A stretch of 43,692 bases of DNA from an uncultured Eubacteriales bacterium (GCA_900545085.1 UQXU01000006.1:1-43692), one strand, 5' to 3'. Counted from the first letter of the stretch, positions 32,141 to 41,023 are shown. Notes: generated by a model from the sequence alone, not told the origin. Numbers and translations are program-made.

Positions 32141-32170
32141 TTCAATAATGGGCGCAGCCCCGTCATTCAT
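32141..32170 (+). repeat. Dispersed hairpin repeat, copy E (module 1 only)
   Basis: TTCAATAATGGGCGCAGCCCC followed by GTCATTCAT lies 12-42 bases upstream of the SpoIID-Big2 start, inside its leader. It is in frame and open, so it lengthens the reading frame to 32170 (MNDGAAPIIERRNI), but the ribosome site supports the later start. Confidence 0.8.
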
Positions 32171-32253
32171 CCACGCCCGTCTCCTTTTGAGAGTGATTAT
32201 AGTCTGTAATCGTTCATTTTATAATAATTGTCTTCTGTATACATGTATTTTTT

Positions 32254-32282
32254 ATTATAAGCATTCATTCTGCAAGATTCAA
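32254..32282 (-). promoter_or_regulatory. Promoter of the SpoIID-Big2 gene
   Basis: Minus-strand TTGAAT (32282-32277) and TATAAT (32259-32254) spaced 17 bases, about 125 bases upstream of the start. It implies a leader of about 120 bases that includes repeat copy E. Confidence 0.78.
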
Positions 32283-32332
32283 GCGCATATTAAAATACTT
32301 ACAATTAATTCACATATAGTTTTAAAAGGCAT

Positions 32333-32361
32333 AAAAAGCCGCCGGCAAAAACTGCCGACGG
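32333..32361 (-). terminator. Terminator of the dcw cluster after murE
   Basis: On the minus strand CCGTCGGCA / TGCCGGCGG (32361-32353 with 32347-32339, one T-G) over a 5-base loop, followed by CTTTTTATG. It marks the end of the mraZ-to-murE operon. Confidence 0.85.
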
Positions 32362-32405
32362 TTTTGAAATTGTAAAACACAAATATTTTTTCAACTACGT
32401 GTGAC

Positions 32406-33857
32406 TTACTTCTTTTTAATCCCCAGCTCGTCGAGAAGCTCCTCTACGATCTTCTTCTCGTCAAACTCGTGCTTGATCCCGCATATTTCCTGATAATCCT
32501 CATGACCCTTGCCTGCCAAAAGAATGACGTCGTCTGTCTGCGCATGCTCCAGAGCATATTTTATAGCATCGCGTCTATTTTCTATAGTTATGTGATTTCC
32601 ATTGACCTTGTCCATACCTGCGAGAATTTGAGATATTATCTCCTCCGGTTCTTCAAACCGCGGGTTATCTGACGTGACGATAGAGAAGTCCGCCAGCTTT
32701 CCCGATATTTCTCCCATTATGGGACGCTTCGTGTTGTCGCGGTTCCCGCCGCATCCGAAAACACAAACGACTCTCCCCTTGCTGAATTCGCGCGCCGCCT
32801 TCAGCGCGCCTTCCAAGCTGTCAGGCGTATGCGCATAGTCCAAAACAACCGAGAAAGGTTCTCCGCGTGTGTCCAAAGCTTCAAATCTTCCGGGGATACT
32901 TGATACAGACTCCAAGCCCTGCTTGACGTTGAGCATATCCACGCCCAACTCGCTGCAGAGAGCTACCGTCCCCAGAGCGTTATATACGCTGAACATGCCC
33001 GGGATGTTGACAAACATCGGCAGCCTCACGCCTCCCATAGCCAGCACGAACCTGCTGCCCGAGGTGCTGAGAGCTATGTCTCTCGCTCTTATATCGCCGC
33101 TGTTCACGCCGAAGGTCACCGTCTGTCCTTTACATCCTTCGCGCATATATTCGCTGTATTCGTCATCTGAGTTAAACGCCGCGCACTTGCTGTTTTCAAA
33201 CAGTATTTTTTTCGCCGCCGCATAGTGTTCGAAATCGCCGTGAAAATCCAAATGATCCTGTGTCAAATTCGTAAATATTGCACCGTCAAATTCTATTCCG
33301 TACACTCTCTTTAAAGCCAGAGAATGCGAAGATACTTCCATAACAACGGTATCAACGCCCTTGTTCAGCATCTGAGCCAAAAGCTGCTGCAATTCGGCTG
33401 ACTCCGGCGTTGTGCGTTCTGTATGGAGCACTTCGTCTCCTATCATGTTTTGAATAGTGCCTATCAGGCCTACTTTACTTCCTTCTTTTTCAAAAATTTT
33501 CTTTAAGAAATACGTCGTAGAGGTCTTTCCGTTTGTTCCGGTAACGCCTATCATGCGCAGCTTTCTGGACGGATGACCGTAAAACGCAGCTGATATAAGC
33601 GCCATAGCCGCGCGATCGTCCTTAACAAGCACTTGCGTCACGTCAAGCTCCAGCCATCGAGTGACCACCAGCGCTTTAGCGCCTGACTTAACAGCATCCG
33701 GTGCAAACTTGTGCCCGTCTGTGCTCAAACCGGCTATGCAGAAAAACAGACATCCGTCGAACACCCTGCGGGAGTCAAATTCCACCGCCTGAACTTCAAT
33801 ATCCGCGCTGCCCTTGATCTCACAGTCAATTTCCTTGACCAGCTCGAATAACTTCAT
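32406..33857 (-). CDS. murE: UDP-N-acetylmuramoyl-tripeptide synthetase MurE (meso-DAP type)
   Basis: Adds the third residue to UDP-MurNAc-L-Ala-D-Glu in peptidoglycan synthesis. The 483 residues include the ATP loop GVTGTNGKTST (104-114), the carbamate lysine region AAAKKILF, HTPDSLEGAL, and CGGNRDNTKRPIMGE. DNPR at 397-400 is the substrate-specificity motif of meso-diaminopimelate enzymes. The protein ends GHEDYQ..EFDEKKIVEELLDEL. It is the last gene of the cluster, 66 bases after the PBP, and a strong terminator follows. murF, mraY, murD, ftsW and murG, which usually follow, are not present in the window. Confidence 0.95.
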   Translation of the reverse strand: MKLFELVKEIDCEIKGSADIEVQAVEFDSRRVFDGCLFFCIAGLSTDGHKFAPDAVKSGAKALVVTRWLELDVTQVLVKDDRAAMALISAAFYGHPSRKLRMIGVTGTNGKTSTTYFLKKIFEKEGSKVGLIGTIQNMIGDEVLHTERTTPESAELQQLLAQMLNKGVDTVVMEVSSHSLALKRVYGIEFDGAIFTNLTQDHLDFHGDFEHYAAAKKILFENSKCAAFNSDDEYSEYMREGCKGQTVTFGVNSGDIRARDIALSTSGSRFVLAMGGVRLPMFVNIPGMFSVYNALGTVALCSELGVDMLNVKQGLESVSSIPGRFEALDTRGEPFSVVLDYAHTPDSLEGALKAAREFSKGRVVCVFGCGGNRDNTKRPIMGEISGKLADFSIVTSDNPRFEEPEEIISQILAGMDKVNGNHITIENRRDAIKYALEHAQTDDVILLAGKGHEDYQEICGIKHEFDEKKIVEELLDELGIKKK

Positions 33858-33923
33858 TGCTTCACCCTCTCTGCTTTCTAAAAATCTTTTATGTAAATCA
33901 AGTATTACTTTTCTAAATATTTT

Positions 33924-36212
33924 TTAATTAGATGGTAACACTGACGCTACTGCACTGCTGCTCGGATAGCCGCTCGCCTGCGATGCAGCTGAGCTTTGCG
34001 CCGCTGCGGAGCTTTGCGTGTCGTCGTTCTCAGTGAGGCTCTGAGCCGCGCTGGTATTGCCGCATATTACCGTTATCGTTTTATCAACCGGCAATGCAGA
34101 GCCCGCCTCGAGATCCTGACTGACGACCACTCCGTCGCCCATGTCCTCATCTTTCACCACCATATCCAGTCCGCGTTTTTTGCAGGATTTATATGCATTT
34201 GCCAGCGACATGCCTTTGAGATCAGGCACAGTATCCAGCACGTCTGATTCTTTCAGCGGAACTTCCTCTTCCGCCACCTTTGAGGACGATATTTCTATAG
34301 TGCTCCCCTGCGCCACTTCCGATCCGCCGGATGGATTCTGAGTCACGGCATTCTCGCCGCTTCCGCTCCAATCTATGCTCAGGCCCGCCTCCTCGGCGGC
34401 TTGCTCTGCTTCGTCCTGCGTCATCCCTATAAAATTAGGAACAGTTACGCCGCCCTCCTCCGTCGTAGTGACTGTCGGCTGGACGTTGCCGTATTTCAAG
34501 CATTTTTCCAGTATGTCTTTAGCATACGGAGCGGCTACTACGCTTCCGTATGTAACAGCGACGTCCGGCTCATATACTACAAATAACACAATGTATTTCG
34601 GATCATCTGCGGGAGCAAAACCGATAAACGAAGATATATTCTTTCCCTGCGCTATGGCTCCGTTTTCATAAACCTGAGCAGTGCCCGTCTTTCCGCCGAC
34701 TGCATAACCTTCTATCTGAGCGTTTTTTCCGCCGCCGTTGGATACTACGTTCTCCAAAATCTGACGCATAGTCGCGGACGTTTCTTCTGATATTACCTGT
34801 CTCTTTGCCGTAGTATCCGTTTCCTGTACGACATTGCCATCGCTGTCCGTTAGGTTTTTCACCAAATGAGGAGTATACAGATTTCCCCCGTTTATGACCG
34901 CGCTGACCGCCGTAATCAGCTGAAGCGGAGTAACAGCTATGCTCTGACCGAAGCCTATCCTTGCCAGGTCAGTATTTTTTATATACTTGCTGTCCGTCAC
35001 TATTCCGGCCGCATCCGCGCTGTAATCTACGCCTGTGGTTTGACCGAAGCCAAAGTTGTAAATATACTCGTAGAACTTCTCCGTCCCCATTTTCAGCGCA
35101 AGCTCCATGAATACCGGATTGCAGCTGTTCGCCACGCCTTCCATCAGTGTTTGCGTACCATGGGGGTTCCCCGAACGCCAGCATTTAATCTTCTGTCCGT
35201 CCACCGTCTTGTATCCGCTGCAATTAAACGTGCTGTCCAGCGTAGTTGCTCCGCTGTCCAGCGCCGCAGCCGTAGTTATTATCTTAAATGTAGATCCGGG
35301 CTCGTAAGCATCCACTATGGCTGTATTCTTAGATATGGCTGCCAGCTCTACAGAATTGCTCCTGTCCAAATTGTTCAGATCCGCTTCGGGATAGTTCACC
35401 ATCCCCAACACACTTCCGTCGTTGGGATCCATGACTATAGCAACTACTTTTTGCGCCTTGTTTACTTCATACGCTTCCTTAGCCGCCGTTTCTGCAAAGC
35501 TCTGTATATTCATATCCAAAGTCAGATTAAGATTCAATCCGTCCTCCGGTTCAATATACATTTCCTCCCCGTCGGCCAGCTCTCGCCCGCTTGCGTCCAC
35601 GAGCGAAAGTTTAACTCCGTCATATCCCGACAGGTATTTATCATACGCTTTTTCCAAGCCCTCTTGTCCGTCCCCGTCTGCATTCGTGTATCCCAAAACC
35701 TGACTCATGAATGCGCCGTTGGTGTAATAGCGCTGCGTATCAGTAAAGAAATCCACTCCCGGCAGATTGAGCTCGCGTATTGCAGACGCTTGTTCGTCTG
35801 TGATTTGGCGCTTGAGCCAAACCTCTGTCTTGCTTGTATCCTGCGCTTTTTCTAATACATCCTCGTAATCCATATCCAATATCGGAGCCAGAAGCGAGGC
35901 TATCTCTTCGGCTGTATGCCGATTGCTTGCATCTGTAGATTTGCTGCTTTTTTCGATTGTCTTAGGTAATAAAAGGACGCTTTCGACCGTTGCGCTCTGC
36001 GCGAGAAGGTTTCCGTTCGTGTCGTATATCCCTCCGCGCTGTGCTGATACTCCTATTTCCTGCGTCCATTGACTTTCCGCCTGATCTTGATATTCGCTCG
36101 CTCTGATAACAGACAGGTCAAATACCTTGCATATACACGCAAAAAACGCAAACGCTGCAAAAAGCAGCAGCGCCATCAGCCTTTTTTTGTTTGTCATATT
36201 CATCCCGGACAA
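33924..36212 (-). CDS. pbpB: Class B penicillin-binding protein with two PASTA domains (PBP2/FtsI, SpoVD type)
   Basis: Septal or spore peptidoglycan transpeptidase of 762 residues: a short N-terminus, membrane anchor (about 11-32), dimerisation domain (50-240), and transpeptidase domain with STFK (307-310), SCN (363-365) and KTGT (508-511). Two PASTA repeats follow (about 590-700), then a Ser/Ala-rich tail. A TTG at 36212 with AAGGAG nine bases upstream is the likely start; the next ATG is too far from that site. It lies between ftsL-like and murE. Gene order fits FtsI/PbpB, and the PASTA tail is shared with SpoVD, so a sporulation-specific role is also possible. Confidence 0.93.
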   Translation of the reverse strand: MSGMNMTNKKRLMALLLFAAFAFFACICKVFDLSVIRASEYQDQAESQWTQEIGVSAQRGGIYDTNGNLLAQSATVESVLLLPKTIEKSSKSTDASNRHTAEEIASLLAPILDMDYEDVLEKAQDTSKTEVWLKRQITDEQASAIRELNLPGVDFFTDTQRYYTNGAFMSQVLGYTNADGDGQEGLEKAYDKYLSGYDGVKLSLVDASGRELADGEEMYIEPEDGLNLNLTLDMNIQSFAETAAKEAYEVNKAQKVVAIVMDPNDGSVLGMVNYPEADLNNLDRSNSVELAAISKNTAIVDAYEPGSTFKIITTAAALDSGATTLDSTFNCSGYKTVDGQKIKCWRSGNPHGTQTLMEGVANSCNPVFMELALKMGTEKFYEYIYNFGFGQTTGVDYSADAAGIVTDSKYIKNTDLARIGFGQSIAVTPLQLITAVSAVINGGNLYTPHLVKNLTDSDGNVVQETDTTAKRQVISEETSATMRQILENVVSNGGGKNAQIEGYAVGGKTGTAQVYENGAIAQGKNISSFIGFAPADDPKYIVLFVVYEPDVAVTYGSVVAAPYAKDILEKCLKYGNVQPTVTTTEEGGVTVPNFIGMTQDEAEQAAEEAGLSIDWSGSGENAVTQNPSGGSEVAQGSTIEISSSKVAEEEVPLKESDVLDTVPDLKGMSLANAYKSCKKRGLDMVVKDEDMGDGVVVSQDLEAGSALPVDKTITVICGNTSAAQSLTENDDTQSSAAAQSSAASQASGYPSSSAVASVLPSN

Positions 36213-36295
36213 TCGCTATATCTCCTTAAACACCATTCTTCTTGCTTTTTATGCTGTATTCCTCTCTGATTTTCCGCTTTTTATGATTAATATTC

Positions 36296-36775
36296 TTATT
36301 GATCCGTGTTTATGTACTGGATTTGAGATTCTTTCGGAAATCCCAGTCCCATCTCTGCCGCACGCTCCTGTATAGATTCAGTCGCCGCGCCCGAATCAAC
36401 CTGCATCTGCAGTCTCTCTATTTTCGCCTGCAAATCAGTTATTTCAGATTGAATATCATTTTTTTCTAAATTGGCGGAGACTGTCTTCGCATATGTGAAC
36501 AGCATGAGGACAAGCATAATAAAGCACACCACAATAAGCGCCACGCTTTTAAACGCAATTTTGCGTTTTGCTGCATGCGCTGGGTGTGTTTTGGACGGCA
36601 AGGCATTCGTTTCAACTCTCGCGAGAGCTTCTCTGCGCTGCTGCCGTTTTCTGCTCTGATGCGGCTGTATGACTCTATCCCATTCCCCGAATTCGATCTC
36701 GTTTATTTCTCTTTCTCTGTCTCTTTCGGCCATAGGGGTCGTTTCTATTTTTTTTGCCGTTGCGCCTCTCGCCAT
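36296..36775 (-). CDS. ftsL: FtsL-like divisome protein
   Basis: A 159-residue type II membrane protein. The long basic and acidic cytoplasmic N-terminus (1-70, MARGATAKKIETTPMAERDRERE...) is followed by one membrane helix (about 74-95, VALIVVCFIMLVLMLFTYA) and a periplasmic coiled coil (KNDIQSEITDLQAKIERLQMQVDSG) ending in ERAAEMGLGFPKESQIQYI. Sequence conservation is low in FtsL, so the call rests on topology, coiled coil and position between rsmH and the PBP gene. The ribosome site AGGAGG is 6 bases from the ATG. FtsL recruits FtsW/FtsI via FtsB/FtsQ partners. Confidence 0.85.
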   Translation of the reverse strand: MARGATAKKIETTPMAERDREREINEIEFGEWDRVIQPHQSRKRQQRREALARVETNALPSKTHPAHAAKRKIAFKSVALIVVCFIMLVLMLFTYAKTVSANLEKNDIQSEITDLQAKIERLQMQVDSGAATESIQERAAEMGLGFPKESQIQYINTDQ

Positions 36776-36790
36776 TTTATCCTCCTTTGC

Positions 36791-37729
36791 CTATTTTTCA
36801 AGCTGTGCTTCGTCTGATGTTTTCTCGAAAACGCGCAGCTTAGCGCTCCGAGACCTCGGGTTTTCATTCTGTTCCTGCTCTCCCGGCAGGATAGGCTTTC
36901 TGTTCACTCTCCTGCCCAAAGGAATTTTTCCGCAAACACATTGCGGAAAGCTGCTCGGGCATGTACACGGGTTTTCCGCCGTCTGCATCGCTCTTTTCAC
37001 AGCCCTGTCCTCCAGCGAATGAAAAGAAATCACCGCCAGTCTGCCTCCCGGCGCGAGCACGTCTATAAAATCGCTCACCGCCCGGCTCAAGCCTTCCAGC
37101 TCCGCATTGACTTCTATTCTAATCGCCTGAAAAGTTCTCTTGGCAGGATGCCCGCCGGTTCTCCTCGCCGCCGCAGGGATGGCGTTTTTTACTATCTCAG
37201 CGAGCTGAGCCGTAGTATCTATGGGCCGCGCGGCGATTATCCCGCGAGCTATCCTCGGCGCGAATTTCTCTTCGCCGTATTCGTATATTATTCTTTTCAG
37301 CTGCTGCTCCGAATAAGTATTTACTATTTTATGTGCATTCAATTCGCTCCGCCTATCCATTCTCATGTCCAGCGGCGCATCTTTATTATATGAAAAGCCG
37401 CGCTCCTGCTCGTCCAATTGAAAGGAAGATACTCCTAAGTCGAGCATAGCGCCGTCCACCTGACTTATTCCCATGTCTTTAAGCACACGCTTTACGTCTT
37501 TAAAATCGCTGCGCACCAGCGTAAAGCTGCCCGCGTATTCAGCGAGCCGTTTTTTACAGCGTTCTATCGCATCGCCGTCTTTGTCGAATGCAATAAGCTG
37601 CGCGCCGCTTTTCAATATCCCTTCGGAGTGACCTCCTCCTCCGAGAGTTCCGTCTATATATACGCCTCCGCTTTTCAGTCTAAGCGCGTCCAGACATTCG
37701 TGATATAAAACACTTGTGTGTCCACTCAT
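36791..37729 (-). CDS. rsmH: 16S rRNA (cytosine1402-N4)-methyltransferase RsmH
   Basis: AdoMet-dependent methyltransferase (MraW) for C1402 of 16S rRNA. The 312 residues include the SAM motif YIDGTLGGGGHSEGIL (about 22-37), DLGVSSFQLDEQERGFSYNKDAPLDMRMD, FAPRIARGI, RTGGHPAKRTFQAIRIEVN and ISFHSLEDRAVK. The C-terminal CTCPSSFPQCVCGKI is a cysteine-rich loop known in the family. It starts four bases before the mraZ stop, an ATGA-type overlap. Confidence 0.97.
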   Translation of the reverse strand: MSGHTSVLYHECLDALRLKSGGVYIDGTLGGGGHSEGILKSGAQLIAFDKDGDAIERCKKRLAEYAGSFTLVRSDFKDVKRVLKDMGISQVDGAMLDLGVSSFQLDEQERGFSYNKDAPLDMRMDRRSELNAHKIVNTYSEQQLKRIIYEYGEEKFAPRIARGIIAARPIDTTAQLAEIVKNAIPAAARRTGGHPAKRTFQAIRIEVNAELEGLSRAVSDFIDVLAPGGRLAVISFHSLEDRAVKRAMQTAENPCTCPSSFPQCVCGKIPLGRRVNRKPILPGEQEQNENPRSRSAKLRVFEKTSDEAQLEK

Positions 37730-38157
37730 ATTCCAAGCTCCGCCAGCTTCGCGAGCGTTTTTTCGTAGTCATCCTGTACGCCCGCGCTGTAGTTCTCCCA
37801 TTCATCCTTCGCCCAAAGCTCAACCCTGCTCATCACGCCTATAATCGCAACTTCCTTTTCCATGCCCGCATAATCTCTGAGACGCTGCTGCAGCAGAATC
37901 CTGCCCTGCTTGTCCGGTTCGCATTCGCACGCCGAGGCAAACAGCATTCTCAAAAATGCTTGGGACGACGTATCTGTGACGGGTATGTTTTTGAGCTTAG
38001 TGGCATATTCAGTCCATGCTTCGAGAGAGAATGCAAAAAGACATTTGCCTATTCCGCGGCTAACTATGAACTTTTCGCCCAGCTCTTCCCTGAATTTCGC
38101 AGGCATAAAAACTCTGCCCTTAGGGTCGAGGTTATGGCTGTATTCACCGATAAGCAC
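37726..38157 (-). CDS. mraZ: Transcriptional regulator MraZ
   Basis: AbrB-like DNA-binding protein that represses its own dcw operon. A GTG at 38157 gives MLIGEYSHNLDPKGRVFMPAKFREEL and 143 residues, the usual MraZ length. A GTG at 38196 would add 13 residues without family support, although both have a GG-rich site upstream. There are two copies of the swapped-hairpin DNA-binding fold, each with DxKGR-type motif: DPKGRVFMPAKFR (about 10-22) and EPDKQGRILLQQRLRDYAG (about 80-98). It heads the cluster and overlaps rsmH. Three MraZ-type boxes lie 56-82 bases upstream of the start. Confidence 0.94.
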   Translation of the reverse strand: MLIGEYSHNLDPKGRVFMPAKFREELGEKFIVSRGIGKCLFAFSLEAWTEYATKLKNIPVTDTSSQAFLRMLFASACECEPDKQGRILLQQRLRDYAGMEKEVAIIGVMSRVELWAKDEWENYSAGVQDDYEKTLAKLAELGI

Positions 38158-38212
38158 TGTCTTCCCATCCTCCGCTAAAACATCAGGCTCTGCCACCTCA
38201 GGCGGCGTTTCA

Positions 38213-38239
38213 CCTCTTTAAACCACTTTACTCTACTTT
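38213..38239 (-). promoter_or_regulatory. MraZ box: three direct repeats with 10-bp period
   Basis: On the minus strand AAAGTAG (38239-38233), AAAGTGG (38229-38223) and AAAGAGG (38219-38213) lie in direct order with exact 10-bp spacing. The shape matches the described AAAGTG-type repeats bound by MraZ in Mollicutes and the TGGG-type in E. coli. No fourth unit is present. Confidence 0.85.
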
Positions 38240-38263
38240 AACACACGCGGGCTAGTTTTACAA
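38235..38263 (-). promoter_or_regulatory. Candidate mraZ operon promoter
   Basis: Minus-strand TTGTAA (38263-38258) and TAAAGT (38240-38235) are 17 bases apart. The -10 overlaps the first MraZ unit, which would let MraZ block polymerase directly. A second, weaker pair lies further upstream in the same 416-base region; the rest of that region shows only the divergent ribokinase promoter. Confidence 0.6.
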
Positions 38264-38446
38264 TAGATTTCCTCCCATTTCTCTCCTCTCGACGAAAATT
38301 TTATTACCTATTCACATTTTACAAGCCAAGTTTTCACACAATCCGCGTCGATACACATATGTATTTTTATCAGCAGCTTGAGTGGTGCGAAGTGGAGTAT
38401 AAAAAAACAGTTTTATCTCTTGTCATATTCTCATTTTTAAAAAGCA

Positions 38447-38475
38447 TTGACATTTTATAAAAATAATAGTATTTT
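38447..38475 (+). promoter_or_regulatory. Promoter of the ribokinase-like gene
   Basis: TTGACA (38447-38452) and TATTTT (38470-38475) with a 17-base AT-rich spacer, about 99 bases upstream of the start. The leader can form a stem CAGAC/GTCTG (38514-38518 with 38536-38540). Confidence 0.65.
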
Positions 38476-38573
38476 TATATTATCTAAAGTGTGTAGCCAT
38501 AATATTTTTGTGTCAGACTTCGGTTCCCCCGATCGGTCTGCAATCCGGCATACTGAACAGGAGTATTTTAATT

Positions 38574-39524
38574 ATGATAACAGTAGTAGGAAGCTTTTCT
38601 ATAGAACTTCGCGCCAAAGCGTCTGATATTCCCGAAGCAGGCGAAGCAATCTTGGGCGAAACATTTACCATTGCCCCCGGAGGCAAAGGTCTTGGGCAGG
38701 CTGTAGCCGCTCGCAGGCTCGGCTCTGATGTATGTCTCGTTACCAAAGTCGGCGATGATAACTTCGGCAGCATGGCCGTCGATTTTTTGCAGAAAGAAGG
38801 CATAAATACTTCTCATGTGCATATAGATCCTGATTCCGCCACAGGCGCGACAGTCATGGTCGTAGATTCAAACGGCGCCAGCGCCTCCGTCATGACGCCA
38901 GGCGCCTGCTATCGCTTGACAGAAGACGATATTCTCGCCGCTGAGGACGTCATAGCCGCCTCAGATATGGTTCTGCTCCAGCTGGAGACTAACGATGAAT
39001 CCTTGATAACTACAGTAAATCTCGCCGTAAAACACGGCGTAAAAGTCATGCTCAATCCCGCGCCGTATCGAGAGTTTCCTCTGGAGATCCTGCGCGGAGT
39101 AGACTACATAACTCCCAACAGGGCGGAGGCCTCCGCTATCACAGGCGTAAAAGTCACGGACGACGCCAGCGCACTCGCCGCGGCAGAAGTCCTCAGCAGC
39201 ATGGGCGCCGGCAAAGTCATACTCACCATGAGCTCGCTGGGCAGCCTTATTTACGAAAATCCGTTCACATACCGTTTCATGTCCACATTCCGCATACGCG
39301 CGCTGGTGGATAAGACGGGCGTAGGAGATTCTTTCTGCGGCGCTCTGGCATATGCCATAACCAACGGACATGACATTCTGGAAAGTACGCAGATAGCCAG
39401 CGCCGTTGCCGCGCTGTGCGCCTCCAAGGCCGGCGCCGCCGCCGCTATGCCCACTCTAAACGAAATAGTGGAATTTCTCGAGGATGACATAGTCGACAAT
39501 GAAGCATTTGAAAATCTGAAATAA
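38574..39524 (+). CDS. PfkB-family sugar kinase, ribokinase-like
   Basis: ATP-dependent kinase of 316 residues. The start at ATG 38574 has AGGAG ten bases upstream; the open frame upstream to 38508 has no site. The N-terminus ITVVGSFSIELRAKASDIPEAGEAI is followed by APGGKGLGQAVAARRLG, the ribokinase motif in which GGKGxNQA reads GGKGLGQA. MLNPAPYREFP and ITPNRAEASAITG are typical, and DKTGVGDSFCGALAYAI holds the catalytic aspartate in GVGD. It lies alone between a strong promoter and terminator. The first residues differ from classic ribokinase (ELRAKA where NxD is usual for sugar contact), so the sugar may differ. No sugar transporter is nearby. Confidence 0.9.
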   Translation: MITVVGSFSIELRAKASDIPEAGEAILGETFTIAPGGKGLGQAVAARRLGSDVCLVTKVGDDNFGSMAVDFLQKEGINTSHVHIDPDSATGATVMVVDSNGASASVMTPGACYRLTEDDILAAEDVIAASDMVLLQLETNDESLITTVNLAVKHGVKVMLNPAPYREFPLEILRGVDYITPNRAEASAITGVKVTDDASALAAAEVLSSMGAGKVILTMSSLGSLIYENPFTYRFMSTFRIRALVDKTGVGDSFCGALAYAITNGHDILESTQIASAVAALCASKAGAAAAMPTLNEIVEFLEDDIVDNEAFENLK

Positions 39525-39597
39525 CTCCATTATCTCTATATTTCTATAATAACTCATTTGCCCTAAGTTTTCAAATAAATTCAGTCATAAATATCCT

Positions 39598-39620
39598 GCC
39601 GCAGATTTTGCGGCTTTTTT
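39598..39620 (+). terminator. Terminator after the ribokinase-like gene
   Basis: GCCGCA (39598-39603) pairs with TGCGGC (39609-39614) over a 5-base loop and is followed by six T. Confidence 0.8.
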
Positions 39621-39688
39621 GTGCTATTTTATTGTTTTTGTGTTATAATCTGCCTTGTAATAAACTTAATATAGGACAGGCAAGAAGC

Positions 39689-41023
39689 ATGGCAGCAAAT
39701 AACAAAAATGACAAAATGTTAACAGGAAGCATAACAAGCTCCATTATACTTTTTTCATTGCCCATTATGCTGGGAAATCTGTTCCAGAAGCTGTACAACA
39801 CAGTCGACGCCGTTGTTGTCGGTCAGCTTTTGACAGACGAGGACCTGGCCGCGATAAGCATCGGCACCCCGCTGATGGATGTAATGTACGCTTTAATCAT
39901 AGGCGCATGCATCGGCATCAGCGTTATTATATCGCAGGCCTATGGCGCAAAAGATTGGAGTAAGCTAAAGCACACTCTCTCCACAGCGCTAATCGGAGGC
40001 TGCGCCGCCACATTAGTTCTATGTATATTATGCAGTGTTTTCATACGTCCTATATTAGAGCTTCAGGGGGCTGACGCTGCCGCCGCAGATAAAGCCGCGT
40101 CCTACCTCGCCGTAATAATTTACGGACTTATAATTACTTTTCTTTACAACCTGTTTTCGTCAGCGCTACGCGCGGTAGGGGATTCTCGCACGCCGTGCAT
40201 ATCGCTCATACTCGCATTTTTCCTAAATACAGCGCTCAACCTCTTGTTCGTAATAGTTTTTAAATCAGGACTCGCAGGCACAGCTTACGCCACGGTTATC
40301 TCTCAGGCTTTTTCCGCATGGATTTGTATTAGAGCTATTTACAAGAGGCAGCCGTTTATGGCTCTTCGTCGCGGCGATTTTAAATTTTCACGCGCAGTCG
40401 GCTTCAGCATCCTCAAATTCAGCTGGGCTGGAGCATTGCAGCAGACAGTAGTCAACGTGGGCAGAATGATAACACAGAGCTTTTTGTACGCCCTTCCGAT
40501 TCACATCGTCTCCGGATACAACATGGCTATCAGAATAGAAGCGCTGCACTTCTGCCTCATACAGGGCGTCAGCGCGGCTCTCGTGACATTTTTAGCTCAA
40601 AACGTCGGCGCAAAGCATTTTGACCGCATACGCCGCGGCGTTTTCAGCGCAGAGCTTATCTCTCTGGTCATGTGTACTTTCTCCGCGTTGATGTTCACTC
40701 TATTCGCCCCGCAGATCATTTCTATATTCTCGCCTTCGCAGGATATAATAGACGCGGGAGCGACGTATCTGCGCACTATGGCGTTTTCATATCTCCTCGC
40801 CGCCAGCTGCGAGCTGACGCAATCCTTCTATCGCGGAATAGGACGAATACACCTGACTGTAATCGTATCTATATCTCAAATCGTGACTCGCGTCGTTTTC
40901 TCATATTTGCTTGTTCCCATTTTTGGAATCACGGGAATATGTTATTCTATAATGATAGGATGGATACTCATGTTCCTGTTTTCCGGCGGATACACTCTGC
41001 ACACACTCAGAAAGCAATTCTAA
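39689..41023 (+). CDS. MATE family efflux transporter (DinF/NorM-like)
   Basis: Multidrug/Na+ (or H+)-coupled exporter of 444 residues with twelve hydrophobic helices. The start at ATG 39689 removes a 27-residue stretch that overlaps the TATAAT-type -10 at about 39654-39659. It opens MLTGSITSSIILFSLPIMLGNLFQKLYNTVDAVVVGQ, the usual MATE beginning. Other signatures include SSALRAVGDSRTP and ISQAFSAWICI in the N half, and FLAQNVGAKHFDRI and FYRGIGRIHLTVIVSISQIVTRVVFSYLLVP in the C half. The substrate is not inferable. It is transcribed alone and ends convergent with thiI. Confidence 0.93.
   Translation: MAANNKNDKMLTGSITSSIILFSLPIMLGNLFQKLYNTVDAVVVGQLLTDEDLAAISIGTPLMDVMYALIIGACIGISVIISQAYGAKDWSKLKHTLSTALIGGCAATLVLCILCSVFIRPILELQGADAAAADKAASYLAVIIYGLIITFLYNLFSSALRAVGDSRTPCISLILAFFLNTALNLLFVIVFKSGLAGTAYATVISQAFSAWICIRAIYKRQPFMALRRGDFKFSRAVGFSILKFSWAGALQQTVVNVGRMITQSFLYALPIHIVSGYNMAIRIEALHFCLIQGVSAALVTFLAQNVGAKHFDRIRRGVFSAELISLVMCTFSALMFTLFAPQIISIFSPSQDIIDAGATYLRTMAFSYLLAASCELTQSFYRGIGRIHLTVIVSISQIVTRVVFSYLLVPIFGITGICYSIMIGWILMFLFSGGYTLHTLRKQF

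Noticed and set aside
34866..35855. Plus-strand open frame of 329 codons inside the PBP gene
   Set aside because: It lies fully antisense to the transpeptidase domain, which carries all catalytic motifs. The antisense product shows no domain.
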